From Thereva unica (lineage: Eukaryota; Arthropoda; Insecta; Diptera; Therevidae): a stretch of DNA of 64,000 bases. This document shows, one piece after another, positions 9,556 through 20,582 of this stretch. The notes beneath the pieces were generated by a model, which was not told the DNA's origin, made no database searches, and was given only the letters and a program-made list of their open reading frames with translations. The position numbers were made by a program, and so were the translations under genes. The stretch is from positions 98,178,326 to 98,242,325 of the forward strand of contig OX465281.1 of NCBI GenBank assembly GCA_949987705.1. The letters are read 5' to 3'. Within the stretch, counting starts at the first letter, position 1, and each line of letters opens with the position of its first letter.

Positions 9556-10083
9556 AGCTGGTGACAGAACTTCGCTCAAAGGCGGTGCGGACATTGGCTT
9601 CGCGGTGTGCGCGGATTTTTCACTGACACAAAGTCGCCGTGCTGGTGTCGCGTTCAGACTTTGACACAACCTAAAAATCAAAGTGGCAAATGGACGTGAT
9701 ACGAAATAAATTGAAAAAGCTGTATGATTTGCGTATTAATTTTCTATCCTACAGGACTTGTATTTGTTATTAGTACCTAGTTTCATCACCACAATTTCGA
9801 AATAATTATGAAATTCAACAAATTTCTTATCCCCTTCACCAGCACACGATTCAAAACATAAACAAAATGCCCACCAACACCAAAGCACGACTCAAAACAC
9901 AACACACAAACAACTTTTTTACACTGGACCGCGCGACAACGCGCCAGAAGTAGAAAGTAAAGCAACTTACGCGGTGTGTGCGTAGTGCTTAAGCCACATC
10001 TCGTTAGTTCGCATTGTAATACACACACTTTACTCTATCTGTCAATGTCCGCACCGTGTTTGAGCGAAATTCTGTCAGCAGCT
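9556..10083. mobile_element. 528-bp PIF/Harbinger-like MITE in LINE-B
   Basis: Inverted ends of about 45 bases: AGCTGGTGACAGAACTTCGC at the left and its counterpart (complement of GCTGCTGACAGAATTTCGC) at the right, extending to GGTGCGGACATTG on both sides. Both ends are bordered by TTA (9553-9555 and 10084-10086), the three-base TWA duplication characteristic of PIF/Harbinger elements. Removing the MITE and one TTA restores the LINE-B endonuclease frame (IFAL-SETQ). There is no transposase; the short frames inside are spurious. Confidence 0.85.
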
Positions 10084-10086
10084 TTA

Positions 10087-11150
10087 GTGAAACCCAAATA
10101 TCACCCGATAATGACTTAAGTCATTACCAGATATCGGGGTACACTTTAGTGCACAATCTCTCCCCCCATAGGGGCATTGCCATCTATGTTAGGGATGACG
10201 TGGCTTATTATAAAATATATTCAAGCACGACTTCAGATTTTAATTATCTTTGGATTAAAATCATCTTCCGAAGCCACGTCATATTCTTCTGCTTCCTATA
10301 CAGAAGCCCTAACATAAGTAACGAAGCTTCAACTTCATCATTCGATGTTATCTCTGAACAGATCTCGGGATTCTTATCATCCAATCCTGAGTGTGAAATC
10401 ATTGTTGCGGGTGATTTCAATGTTAGCAATGTAAACTGGCTGACTTACTCAAATGGCACCAGTGTTTCTGGCAAGGACGTTGAGCTCTTTGCAGACACCA
10501 ATAATTTACACCAAATTGTGGATCAACCCACGAGAGTGCCGGATATTTCTGATCAAGGAACCTATCTCCTTGATCTTTTTCTTACCTCACATCCAGCAAG
10601 GTACTCCGTCGAAGTAGATTCACCTCTCGGCAATTCGGACCACTGCTTAGTCAGTGCCAGCTTCCCTTTCGAATTTCCCATCCCTTCCAAACCAGTCAGG
10701 AGAACTGTATGGCATTATGGGAAGGCCAATTGGCTGGGGCTTATTCATTATTTCCAAGCCACTGACTGGGACCAGTGTTTCCGAACCAAAAACATCAACT
10801 CTGTCGCTATCGGTATCACCAGGACCATTCAGGCAGGAATGCATTTATTCATTCTCCATTCTACCAAATCTGTGAAGCCTAGGCCCAACAGATGGTTTAA
10901 TCAGGAGTGTATGAACGCAATTAGAAACAAAGAAGCCGCCTTTCGAGCATACAAGAGTTTTCCGAGTGAATCGCTCCGCCCAGCATATATAAAACTTAGA
11001 AATTCCTGTAAAGTCACAATCAGGAATGTCAAAAATTCATTTGACAGCAAGTTGAGAAGTAAACTCCTTAACGCAGCTTCTGGTAGCAAAAACTTCTGGT
11101 CCTTGGTAAGCTCCATTAAGAAGAATTTCACTTCATCCAAAACTAGAGGT
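10087..11150 (+). pseudogene. LINE-B piece 2: endonuclease and linker
   Basis: Continuation of the apurinic endonuclease that would nick the target DNA. Visible motifs: SETQISPD near the start, YRSPN at about 10305, AGDFNVSN at about 10412 (catalytic Asp-Asn), LDLFLTSHPAR at 10570, and GNSDHCLV at 10630 (catalytic Asp-His). The linker before the reverse transcriptase follows (RPNRWFNQECMNAIRNKEAAF; GSKNFWSLVSSIKKNFTSS). The frame is open for about 350 codons. The apparent start codon at 10056 lies inside the MITE and is not genuine. LINE similarity stops near 11150; the reverse transcriptase fingers are missing. Confidence 0.88.
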
Positions 11151-12406
11151 TGTTTATACCAAATAACTCTGTTGTGTTCAATGATAGCTGAAAATCATCA
11201 ATACAAAGTCATTAGAGAATAACATTATCTACGAAATGAGCCCTTAACGAGGTCTGTAAGTTAATTTGGCTCAAAGTTATGGCCGCTCAAAGTTCGAACT
11301 TGTTCGGGCGGTTGAGGTTGAATGCAGTTTTTTGCGATTAACTCGTAAGATATTAATTTGGGTGGGTTAATGCCGATTACCAAACTTATAGTGCTAGTAA
11401 TTACCTTTAGAATAAGCCCTTAGTCATCGTTCTCGCTTGTATAGTTTGCGAGTAATCCAACGCCAAAGTTCGCACTTCACGTGCCTGAAATAACTGACAA
11501 CGCCATTTTTTTGAATATCTCCTTAACGGTTGCTCATATAACAATGTAGTAAGCAGTAGAAACACGGGTATTAAAATATCTTTCAAATGGGCTATTGCCC
11601 GCAACTCTATGTCGTTTCATGTCCGCGACATAACGGGTGAAAAGTCAACAGCGAAGGTTGTGACACTTCTCGACGAATAGCTCGCTTCCAGCCAGTTTCG
11701 CGTGTCGGATGAATTAGAATTTTATGTAACGCCCTGAATTATCTATATTTTGGGTTATTTAACTACTTTGGAAAATTATAATAATGGGAAATAGTAGCTA
11801 AGAATCATCATTTTCGAGGTTCTAAAAGTAAAGTTTTTGATGAGACTGCATGACCATGTTAAAAAGTGATTGCAAAATGTCGCACACAAGACTAAAAAGC
11901 AGATAATAATTATTAGATAAAAAAAAAACTTTTTAATATAGCACGTTTTTAGAACGAACTAAAAAGTATAAAATAATGGCACTAGCCCCATACAGATTTA
12001 GCACCTCAAACATATTTCTAACACCATACAGATAGTCCTGAAAATTTGTGATTGTGAATTTGTAATAGCTATGAAAATATATGTAAAATTTTAAACGAAA
12101 AAACGTGGGGCGCATGCTATAGACAATAGTAAGGAGTGTAGAGTAGCTGGGTTGAGAAATCATTCGCATCAATCATATATACGCCCCACGTTTTTTCGTT
12201 TAAAATTTTACATATACCTATATTCATAGCTATTACAAATTCACAATCACAAATTTTCAGGACTATCTGTATGGTGTTAGAAATATGTTTGAGGTGCTAA
12301 ATCTGTATGGGGCTAGTGCCATTATTTTATACTTTTTAGTTCGTTCTAAAAACGTGTTATATTAAAAAGTTTTTTTTATCTAATAATTATTTATAAATGA
12401 CCTACT
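11151..12406. other. Insert in LINE-B, with a large hairpin; no gene
   Basis: Sequence unrelated to LINE-B replaces the first half of its reverse transcriptase. The left 750 bases show no coding frame and no recognised element. The right part is the 485-bp foldback described separately. Because LINE sequence is missing as well as inserted, a deletion must have accompanied or followed the insertion. Confidence 0.5.
11906..12389. mobile_element. Foldback element with 207-bp arms
   Basis: Arms 11906-12112 and 12182-12389 are inverted copies with only a few differences (for example GTTTTTAGAACGAACTAAAA against its complement), around a 69-base loop. The outer ends are AATTATTAGATAAAA and its complement. 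This is the form of a long-TIR MITE or a hairpin generated by inverted duplication. Open frames in it are mirror artefacts. Confidence 0.85.
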
Positions 12407-12886
12407 TTCAGTCCCCTCCAACCCACTTCTCAGCTTCGCTGACGACGGTACTCTACGTTACTCGTACAGCTTCGATACAAGACAGACTCATGCCAGATCC
12501 TGTCTTGTTGATCGTGAACTAATGTTCAACTCTATTAATAATGACATTGAACTCATTCTAGAGTGGGGAGAGAAGAATCGTGTTGAATTCAACCCCACCA
12601 AAACCAAGTACTGTCTTATTTCAAAGAAAAGGATCAACACCTCACCATCCTTGAAAGTGGATGACGTGGTACTAAAGGCCGACCCATCCCTACACATCTT
12701 AGGCGTGACTTTAACCAAAGACTTTCGATGGAATGACCACATATTCCAAATCGCCAAACAAGGATCTCAATGCTTGGGATTTCTTAAGAGGTGCAAGTTC
12801 CTCCTCCAGCCATCGGCCCGTGCTGTCATTTATAAATCCTACATTCGGCCTCTTCTCGAATATAACTCCATCGTTTGGGGCGGCGC
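12407..12886 (+). pseudogene. LINE-B piece 3: reverse transcriptase, catalytic to thumb region
   Basis: Starts just before the catalytic motif LLSFADDGTLRYS (12430-12465, in a frame different from the later open frame) and runs through NRVEFNPTKTKYCLIS, LHILGVTLTKDFRWNDH and LLEYNSIVWGGA. It is interrupted at GGCGGCGC (12880-12886) by a 2.3-kb insert and resumes at 15210. The intact continuous version of this segment is seen in the minus-strand copy at 24781-25590. Confidence 0.87.
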
Positions 12887-15209
12887 AAAACTTGGTTGCG
12901 GATTTTTGGAACGATAAATAAATTAAAACACAAATGAAAACTCAAATTAAAAGTTAAACTAAACTTTATTAAACAAAATCAGATTAATGGTTTAAACTTT
13001 ATATTTGTTACAAAAACGTTTTTATGTGTCCGACGACTCATAATAGACTGACTTTTAATTCTCACCTTTACAATTTTCAACAGTTATAGAAATCGAATAA
13101 AGTTGCTAGGATTGCATTTCTTTTCTAGGCCTTGAACTTTTGTTCGAGACCGAAGTTACTTGAACTTGCTGAGTTCAGGTAATTTCGGTTCTCGTGCGAA
13201 ATATGAATGTTGGGAAATTTTATTTGCTGACTTTGATTTTTCATTTTAAATTTCGAAATTTTAGATAAATGTTTATGCAGACGGAAATTATTGAAATATG
13301 AGGTTTTAAAAGAAACTGTAACGGAAATCGTTTTGCTTACGCGAATTGAATGGATGGGAATATGACTCGCACACTGGTCGATTTTCAAAAAAAGCTGGTC
13401 AAAAGTCAAAAAAGGTTGGGATTGCTATCAACGGCTGTTTTTAAGGGTTTTTGGGGTCGATAATTACGATTCTGATATCAGAATTGGAAAATTCGAAGGT
13501 TCGGATCCAATATGGCAACGATATATGTGAAATTATGAATTTGAATACATGCTAAGTATTAAGGTTTTTTGACGTGACTAATTTAGATTCTAATATCATA
13601 TTTATAAATTCAAAATGGCGGATTTGATAAAAATTTGTCATTTTTGTTCATCTGAAGAAGTATACAAGGTTTATTAGAATTGCCTATAAGGATTTGTTAT
13701 TACAGTTATAAGAAGCATAAAATATATTATACAACAAATATTCATTTTTTACATTTTCCTTGTTATTGCCTAATTTTAGTCGGATGCAGAATTGTCATCT
13801 GAATTATCATAATAATGATCTGATTCTACATTTACAAAATTACTCGCATTCGCAAAACATTCATTCGGCAGCAAAAGTTGAATTGCTTCAAATGACAAAC
13901 TATCACTTTCTTTTGGTGGTTCAGTTCGTAAACTTTATTATCAAAGGATCTGACGAAACAAGCAACCAATGAAAAACGTCTTCCATATTTTTTTCTCGTG
14001 AACATTTGCGAGAAAATTCATCTCGATATTTTTTTATATCCTTATTCCTGGACTCTTGTGACTCTTCAGGGAAGAGACCAATCGGCAATGGAGCCCATTC
14101 TACAATCAAGGGTCCACGAATAAGGACTTCGTGAATTGATGTAGGCATACAATACCATGAATATTTTGTCACTAACAGTCTAGCTGTTTCTTAACAATAG
14201 TTTTTAAACATTTCTACATTCACAGCATACCCACTTGAAAGAAATTGAAGGATGATGTGAGCTCTATGTATCAAGTCATTTTGCTCCATTTTGTTTTCAT
14301 TGTTTGAAGTAGCAGCCTCAATTTTTTTGTTCCATCTTGATCAATTTCAAAATCTTCTCCAGCTTCTTCAGTCAACTTATTTTGTACAATTAATAGTTGC
14401 TGATTAAAAGGCAAAATTAAATTTTTTGACAGAAAATTAAAAAGATCTAGTCGAGTCCATTCGACGTAATCATGACTTCTTCCTGCATAAAAAATCGAAA
14501 GCATACAATGTGCACTTTCCAAGTTCTATAATACAAGTAAAAATGTTTTTTAATTGTTTGCACAAATTAAAATTGTAAATTTAATATCGTATTTGAAATC
14601 AGAAACCCAGAAAATCATAAAAAGCATGTTCATGACATAGAGGGCTATGTAGCTATGACTAACATTTCGTCATAAATCGATGGATTGTATCAAAAGTTGC
14701 AGGAAGTTGCAGAAACAACTTCCGAATTCTAATATCAGAAGGTTTAAATGAAATATGTGTGAAATATGAAGGCATACATCGGCTTACATTTTTTTGTAGG
14801 GCCTGTTTTTCAAAAATTTTGAAAAGAAAAATGAGTAATTGGAGCATCAACATTGAACTCATAATTTACCAACAATAACAGCAACATTTTTCTATTAATA
14901 TACATAATTATTGAGTATTTACCTTCGCAATGATCCTCCATTTCACATATTTCCACAACACCACTACTTAATGTTAAATTAATGATAACGCAAATTAAAT
15001 TTTTAGGCGCTTAAATGAGCGTTTACCGTCAAACGTTCTGAACGAAAGTTTCACGCAACAATAAGACCAAAATAAAAACATTCGGCAACAATGGGACGCT
15101 TAAAAATATGCGGTAGTGTCAGCTCTACAAAAATATTATAAACACAACATGAAATTCAAACCTTCAAAATATTGACTTTTGGCCAGCTTTTTTGAAAATC
15201 GACCAGTGT
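12887..15209. mobile_element. 2.3-kb insert in LINE-B with a candidate 7-bp duplication
   Basis: GCGGCGC stands at both edges (12880-12886 and 15210-15216), and the LINE-B protein reads straight across when the insert is removed, as shown by the uninterrupted copy at 25.3 kb. The right 1.84 kb is a DNA transposon with inverted ends; the left 480 bases (12887-13369) lack a matching end, so the insert is composite or its left end has been rearranged. Confidence 0.7.
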
Positions 15210-15210
15210 G
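13370..15210 (-). mobile_element. DNA transposon with 38-bp inverted ends, superfamily unsure
   Basis: The left end CACACTGGTCGATTTTC (13370) and the right end, its complement finishing at 15210, match over about 38 bases (CAAAAAAGCTGG[T/C]CAAAAGTC inside). Flanking bases do not form a convincing target duplication on the left. Inside are minus-strand coding relics. Termini and protein relics fit a cut-and-paste element, but I cannot name the superfamily with confidence. Confidence 0.65.
13921..14862 (-). pseudogene. Transposon protein relic in several frames
   Basis: Three minus-strand open stretches (14862-14659, 14522-14271 and 14172-13921) appear to be pieces of one broken protein. The last, with SWYCMPTSIHEVLIRGPLIV, LPIGLFPEESQESRNKD and DVFHWLLVSSDP, has the character of a C-terminal segment of a transposon-encoded protein found repeatedly in arthropod genomes (from memory of similar unnamed proteins, not a database check). 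Intervening sequence contains stops and possible introns. No catalytic motif can be assigned. Confidence 0.45.
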
Positions 15211-15765
15211 CGGCGCTCCAACAACCACCTTGGCATGGTTAGATAATTTCCAAAAAAGGGCCCTTAAACTAATTGATGGCGACACTGTTTGCTCCACCAT
15301 CGACCCCTTGAGCCACCGTAGGAATGTAGCTGCACTGATAAAATTTTATCGCTACTTTCATAGTAACTATTCCTCCGAGCTAAAAGCTCTCCTGCCTCCA
15401 CGGCTATCCTATACCCGCAACACCAGATTAGCCCACTCGTCTCATTCCCTCCACCTGCAACTCCTCCTTTCACGCAATCAACAGGATATGAATTCGTTTG
15501 TAAATAGAACAACTCGACTGTGGAATAATCTCTCGCAGTCAGTTTTCCCGAGCTCCTACAACATCCAAGAGTTCAAACGCAGATTCATCACCACCTTCTT
15601 CAATACCCCCCCCCCCCGTACCTTTATAATCCTTAACCTATTCCCCCTCCCTCCCTCCCGTACTAAGCTTACTGCTAGACATTGCACCATGACATGACAA
15701 ATGACATGACGGACTGGTAGTACAAAGGGTGACTCCTGAGCTTAGCACTGCCACATAAAAAAAAA
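15210..15765 (+). pseudogene. LINE-B piece 4: reverse transcriptase C-terminus and 3' end
   Basis: Continues the LINE-B protein (APTTTLAWLDNFQKRALKLI; DPLSHRRNVAALIKFYRYFH; SFVNRTTRLWNNLSQSVFPS; NIQEFKRRF) to a stop near 15695, then a short 3' tail ending CTTAGCACTGCCACAT and an A9 run (15757-15765). LINE-A resumes immediately after the A-run. The same 3' end is found on the minus strand at 24781 and 54979. Minus-strand frames over this region are shadows. Confidence 0.88.
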
Positions 15766-16022
15766 GACACCAATGTGTGCGGCATAATTCTATTGTATCA
15801 TCCTTCCTACCTGTACCCTTGGGTGTTCCATAAGGTTCTACCCTTGGCTCTCTTCTTTTTTCTTTGTAAGTTAATGATCTCCCTGCTGTTATCCATGCAT
15901 GCTCCTTTCATTTATATGCTGATGATCTACAGTTTATCACCAGTTTACCCCACGTTTTGAATGGACTAAATGTCTTATGTCTGATAAATGAATGGAGCTC
16001 TTCCAATTTCCTTAAACTTAAT
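15766..16022 (+). pseudogene. LINE-A piece 2: reverse transcriptase catalytic region
   Basis: Continues piece 1 at a Gln-Cys pair (compare SNRSQC in the intact relative at 46 kb). The order is LPVPLGVP, a stop in place of Gln (CCATAAGGT, 15820), STLGSLLF, then HLYADDLQF (YADD catalytic motif, about 15920), and LKLN at the end, where LINE-C interrupts. The frame has at least one stop and shifts relative to its neighbours. Confidence 0.85.
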
Positions 16023-16408
16023 GCAGACGTGTATTAATTCCCGCCACCGTCCGGAATTTTTTACCCTCGTATCCGAAGAAGTTTTTTGTGATTTCTTGTT
16101 TACATAACTTACACTAGTGTATCCTGAGTGTTCTTAGTGTTCCACCCCCCGCAAAACCCCCCGTGATCAATATTTCAAAACTATTGGACTTTGGACTCTG
16201 CAGACGTGTAGTTAGTTCAGTACCGTCCGAATAACAGCCCAGAAGTAGTTTGTGAACTTGTTTTTGTTTTTATTAATTCACTAGTGCCATCCTTAGTGAT
16301 AATTAACTTAGCTAACTATACAAACTATTAAAATAATTGCACTTTGGACTCTCGTCAGCCGCATCGCCCCGGAAATTTGAGTGTTTATTTACGGAAATAA
16401 TTATCAAC
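16023..16408 (+). other. LINE-C 5' untranslated region with repeated promoter-like unit
   Basis: The phrase GCAGACGTGTA followed by a T/A spacer and CCGTCCG occurs at 16023 and again at 16201 in the same orientation, so the leader may have two promoter monomers, as some LINEs do. LINE-C begins exactly at the first GCAGACGTG, directly after the LINE-A codon AAT. Confidence 0.6.
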
Positions 16409-16753
16409 ATGAGCAATTGCGGAAATAATTCTTGCACCATCGACAACTCCACCGCCGACGTCACCCAGTGGGTCACATGCAGTGGTATATGCCAGGTATC
16501 ATACCATGCCTCATGCATTGGCCTTTCCCGCACTGCGCTACATCATGTAAATGTATTTAAAAAAGCTTTTAAATTCTACTGCGCAGACTGCAAGTCGATA
16601 AACTTGTCTCATGTGTTGATGGCAATTAAAGCGAACAACAACAACATCGACAATTTGGCGGATTCGCTGACTCACATTAAAAGTGATTTGGAAGCTTGCA
16701 GCGCAAAGGCCTTTAACACGGATAGAAGTGCCCAGCTGATAATTCAGAATGTG
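16409..16753 (+). pseudogene. LINE-C ORF1, N-terminal part with zinc finger
   Basis: ORF1 protein of a CR1-group LINE; such proteins bind element RNA and often carry a PHD-like finger. From Met at 16409 the sequence shows Cys and His spaced as a finger: NCGNNSC, then VTQWVTCSGICQVSYHASC and FYCADC. A coiled-coil-like stretch follows (INLSHVLMAIKANNNNIDNL). The frame is cut at IIQN by an LTR insertion and resumes after 18533 with VDELSYAV. Confidence 0.8.
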
Positions 16754-18532
16754 TGTTCAGACACTTGCCATAATATGTCTTAAAGGGACAAGTAGGCGGC
16801 GACAACTGCAACTATGAAAAATATGTCAATAGAACTTTGAGTAGGCGACGAAAGGAAATTTCGGATATAAAAGGCGAGCCGGAGCTTCAAAATTTCAGTC
16901 AACCACAGTTATCAGGGGCGGCGCTTTCATAGATGGGAATGTTTCACTTGCACCGGGCGCAATTTATGAAGGGCGCAAATTCAAAATTTTAATTTGAACT
17001 TGGAAAAAAGAAATTGTAATGTATTCTCACAGAAGCAAATTACAAAAAATTTCCCTAATTTCTGCCCCTGTACTTTCTCATGCAAGAAAAATCGAGGGAA
17101 TTATACTTCTCGTGCAGGAAGTTTCCAGAGATTTAAGCTTCAGGATTTTCATCAAATTTTATTGAAGACAGACTCGAGAGATTTTACTCACAAAGTGAAG
17201 GAAAGTGTGAGAGAAAAATCTCATTTATTTACACCGTTGAGTCGAGGTTAAGTTGAAATTTCGACCATCGTCTATGATCTCGAGTGCAGTTCACCTTTGG
17301 GTTGAAATGGAGTTTCCTTTTTTAAAAAAGACGCAAGGAAATAATTTTATATTCCTGTGGAAGGTACGATGATAGTTGACTTCACGGATGGTAAATAAAC
17401 AAAACAAATGTCACTTCAACCCGATTACAACTCAACCCGCGTATATGAGGTTAAAGACCAACTTGACCCAGGTAGGAGAACTGAGCTAAGTTCAACCTTT
17501 CGGCGAGAATTTCTTTTCAATTTATATAATACTGTCTAATAAATTAAAAAGGCCAGTTGCACACGGGCCAAGCAACAAAAATTGGCAGTAATCGTCCATA
17601 CCCTTTTGTTTTTAGTTTTAATTCTCCCTTCTACCATTACTTTTTTCCCCCTTTTTCTATCAAAAGGGTTACAAAAAACAACAAGAACCACGTAGCTGTC
17701 AAAAATTAAAATTCAGGGGCTCAAAAAATCTGCCCACTCCATCATCTTCTCCTACTCTCTTCTCCGCAAACGGCATTTTCATCAGATTTTTGTGGGCTGG
17801 ATATTGACCCATGCCGATGGAATCTTTTTTTATGTTGCACGCATTATTATGCTGCAATGCTAAATTTTGCACAAATTTTGAAAATTGTTGCTCCAATCAA
17901 GCGAGTGATTGCATCATTTTCCATTGCCTTTCACTGCGAGTGAACAACTTATGGGGCTCAATAGGGCATAGTGCACCGGGCGCAAAAAACTCAAGCGCCG
18001 TCCCTGACAGTTATTGATACCATCAAGAGTTCAGGCTTAGCGTTTCTTTTTGATATAGTTCCAGATTTTTCTATTAAATAATCTATTAAATAATTTAAAT
18101 TTTGAAAGGTATGTTGTAGTATGACTCAAGCACATACATGTCATTATATGACATCGTGCCTACACAATACACTTTTACTAATCACTAGGATCCGAGGCAC
18201 ATACACGTCGGAATTCCGTCATCGTGTCAAGGCAACTAGTTTTCTTTCAGAGTCAGAGTAGCAGTTTTTTTGTTTCGTTTGTTTGATATGTTAAAAATTA
18301 AATAAATAAATCATTACAAATAATAAACAAATTAATTTCTCTATTAATACAGAGTTTTAGTAAATTATCCATTTCAATTACATTTCCGTCTTCTCCTCTG
18401 AGTTTTGCTCTGGATAGTGTCCAAGGATCATAGGACACATAGTGGTCACGTTTGGAACTGTCACATTTCGAACGATGTTATATAAATTGTCAATCCATTC
18501 TTTCATCCGCTACAATACAACCTCAATAAACA
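16754..18532 (+). mobile_element. Solo LTR in LINE-C ORF1, containing a hAT-type element
   Basis: Begins TGTTCAGACACTTGCC and ends CCTCAATAAACA, the TG...CA borders of an LTR, with the five-base duplication ATGTG on both sides (16749-16753 and 18533-18537). A TATA-like box (GGATATAAAAGGCGAGCC, 16862) and a terminal AATAAA polyadenylation signal are present. Without the nested element it is about 677 bases. Five-base duplications fit BEL/Pao or gypsy LTR elements; there is no internal coding region, so recombination between two LTRs is the likely origin. Confidence 0.85.
16913..18006. mobile_element. Non-autonomous hAT-type element with exact 8-bp duplication
   Basis: Termini CAGGGGCGGCGCTT and the complement of GCGCCGTCCCTG, each followed inward by TTGCACCGGGCGCAA-type sequence in inverted orientation. 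The eight-base target duplication ACAGTTAT is perfect (16905-16912 and 18007-18014). Eight-base duplications and CAGGG termini are hallmarks of hAT elements. No transposase is visible in 1094 bases; the short open frames inside are not recognised. Confidence 0.88.
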
Positions 18533-18537
18533 ATGTG

Positions 18538-18738
18538 GACGAGCTTTCTTATGCGGTGGATAGGATTGAGAGTAGCCAACTATGCCCCTAAGTGCTCTGA
18601 TGACTTCGAAAAATTCTTGAAATTTGAGCTGCATCCCTAAGTTGAGCTCAGATGCTAATCACTGCAGTTCCAGCAATGATATTCAAGATATCCTAGCTGA
18701 CCATGGGAGCAAACTCTCTGAATTGGAAAAGTCAGTTA
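18538..18738 (+). pseudogene. LINE-C ORF1, middle part
   Basis: Resumes after the solo LTR with DELSYAVDRIESSQLCP and continues through a frame change to SSNDIQDILADHGSKLSELEKSV. A parallel, less broken copy lies at 55436-56867 on the minus strand. The predicted helix LADHGSKLSELEKSV suggests a coiled coil, usual in ORF1 proteins. A Harbinger-like MITE interrupts it at 18739. Confidence 0.75.
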
Positions 18739-19077
18739 TACCCCGGCTTCACCGCCAAAATTTCGCAAGTTCGAGCAAGTTAGTCTACAGTACTTTAAAA
18801 TTTCCTGATTTCCCAAACATTTTTCACATTTTAAAGTCAGGAAAAAATGCCTGCTTTGGGCCTACAGAACATGAAATTGAGTTTCAAAGTAAAATCTCGC
18901 TCAAAAGATAGTAAAAAATTGGAATAATGGAATGTCATTCCAGTGAGCTTTTGCATTTCTAACTTGTGGCGAAAAAGCAACAACAATTTCAAGCACGAAC
19001 TGAACATGCTAGCCGGTGAAGCTACTTATGCCGATTGAAGTGAACTTGATTAAACTGAGGCCGGTGAAGCCGGGGTA
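18739..19077. mobile_element. 339-bp PIF/Harbinger-like MITE in LINE-C
   Basis: Inverted ends TACCCCGGCTTCACCG and GGTGAAGCCGGGGTA, with TTA duplicated at 18736-18738 and 19078-19080. The uninterrupted LINE-C copy on the minus strand near 56.7 kb reads CAGTTAAGC across the same point, an empty site proving the insertion. No coding capacity. Confidence 0.88.
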
Positions 19078-20460
19078 TTAAGCTACTTAAAAGGGAACTA
19101 AATTTCCAGCTCAACAACCTCCAATTTGAACTGGCTGCCATTAAGTCACTACCTAAAAATGGTGACTTTCTAAATCCAATAGACCCGATCTCTCCTCCTG
19201 CTGGATTAAGTGAAGATCCGCCATTCAGTGAAAATATCAATGGCGATATTATCTAAGACGACAACTTTGCTCTGAGGTCCCCAATCAACGGCCTCCACCA
19301 GCGGACCTTATCTATTTCGGAAAATTCGCCGACTAATCTACCACCGCTTCATTTGCCGGAGCGCACGATTAATAAGTTCGGCACGACTTGGTCTCAGGGA
19401 GTATGGGATGCCCGGCTGGAAAGAATCAACAACAAAAATCAACAGACACCAAAAACTTCCGGGCGCAGCAATAGAAAGAAACAGCGTGCCCCCATATGCA
19501 GCGGCATAAGTAACGCCAGGACAGTAAATGTCTCGAGCACCAACGACAACGTGTCCTATTATTTCCTCAAGGGCGTGCAACCACGATTCAACTCATCTTG
19601 GGTAATTTCGCTGTTTAAAACTGACTTCTCGATTGATATATCCAACTGCGAAGAAGTCAGTCGTCAAAATAAGGAGCCCAATAAACCCAGAAGCTTAAAA
19701 TTGGCCTTGCCATCTAGATACGATTAGTTGTTCCAGAACTCTGAGGCAGAGATCTTTACATGAAAGAACTTAATTTTACACCGATGGATAGATAGGCTAA
19801 GTAAATCTAAGAGTAGCCCTAAACTAAAACCTAACAAAATATACACTAACACTAATGGTACTAATAATTCATTTCCAACTACTAACTCACTAACCAAGAA
19901 TACTAATACAAAAAATTTACTTCCAGCCACCATCAGAAAAACTAAGAGCACTAACGTTAATAAAGATCCACTCCCAACCACTAATTACCCGAATTTCGCT
20001 CGAAGTCACATTATTGTTAGCGGCCGTTTCTACGCAACATCTGCGATGCTCAACCTCAATCAACCCCGCCACAGCAAATGTCATCAGATTCTTCGGTAAG
20101 ATCCAAGTCGCCTTTCTTGAATTCTCTACAACCCTCGGTGGTAAAAAATACCATTATATCTGCTGACTCCGAAGATAAGAGATATTTGCTTTCACGCTTG
20201 CGAGAAAATAGGATCTTTGATGATGTTCGTCTATTCCTGGCTTACATGCACAACAAACCAGATTCAACTTGCATTAATGGTAAGACCAGGACTAGTCTAA
20301 TTATTTCTATTCAGCAAGAGGGCCTACCTACTGAACGTAACGCCCTCTTAGAACTGTTTACAAATTTCTATGAACAATTCCAAATTTCCCCTCAGCAAGT
20401 TAGCAAGGACCTTTCTGCATATGGGTCCCATGTCAGAGCAAACCATATCTCCCAACTTTA
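19078..20460 (+). pseudogene. LINE-C ORF1, C-terminal part
   Basis: Continues the ORF1 frame: LLKRELNFQLNNLQFELAAI, then ERTINKFGTTWSQGVWDARL (19353 on), NVSYYFLKGVQPRFNSSWV, an Asn/Thr-rich low-complexity linker at 19830-19950, and DSSVRSKSPFLNSLQPSVV to DSTCINGKTRTSLI near 20300. Several stops and shifts (19240, 19727, 19760) break it. The copy at 55.4-56.4 kb keeps the same domain open for 335 codons, so this order is reliable. Confidence 0.8.
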
Positions 20461-20582
20461 AAGAAGTCGGGACGAATCAAATAGATATTATCGTCCTTAA
20501 CTAGCTTCCCCCGAAATTCTAACCATCTCCCAGCCCGTCATTCAAAACTAACATCTTCTGATAACTACCGACTCCTCTATCA

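Noticed and set aside
10056..10086. Start codon of an independent endonuclease gene at 10056
   Set aside because: These codons are in the terminal inverted repeat of a MITE; the real LINE-B frame comes from 9372-9552.
16913..18006. Coding gene in the hAT-type element
   Set aside because: The open frames are 65-85 codons, in both directions, and none shows hAT zinc-finger or dimerisation motifs.
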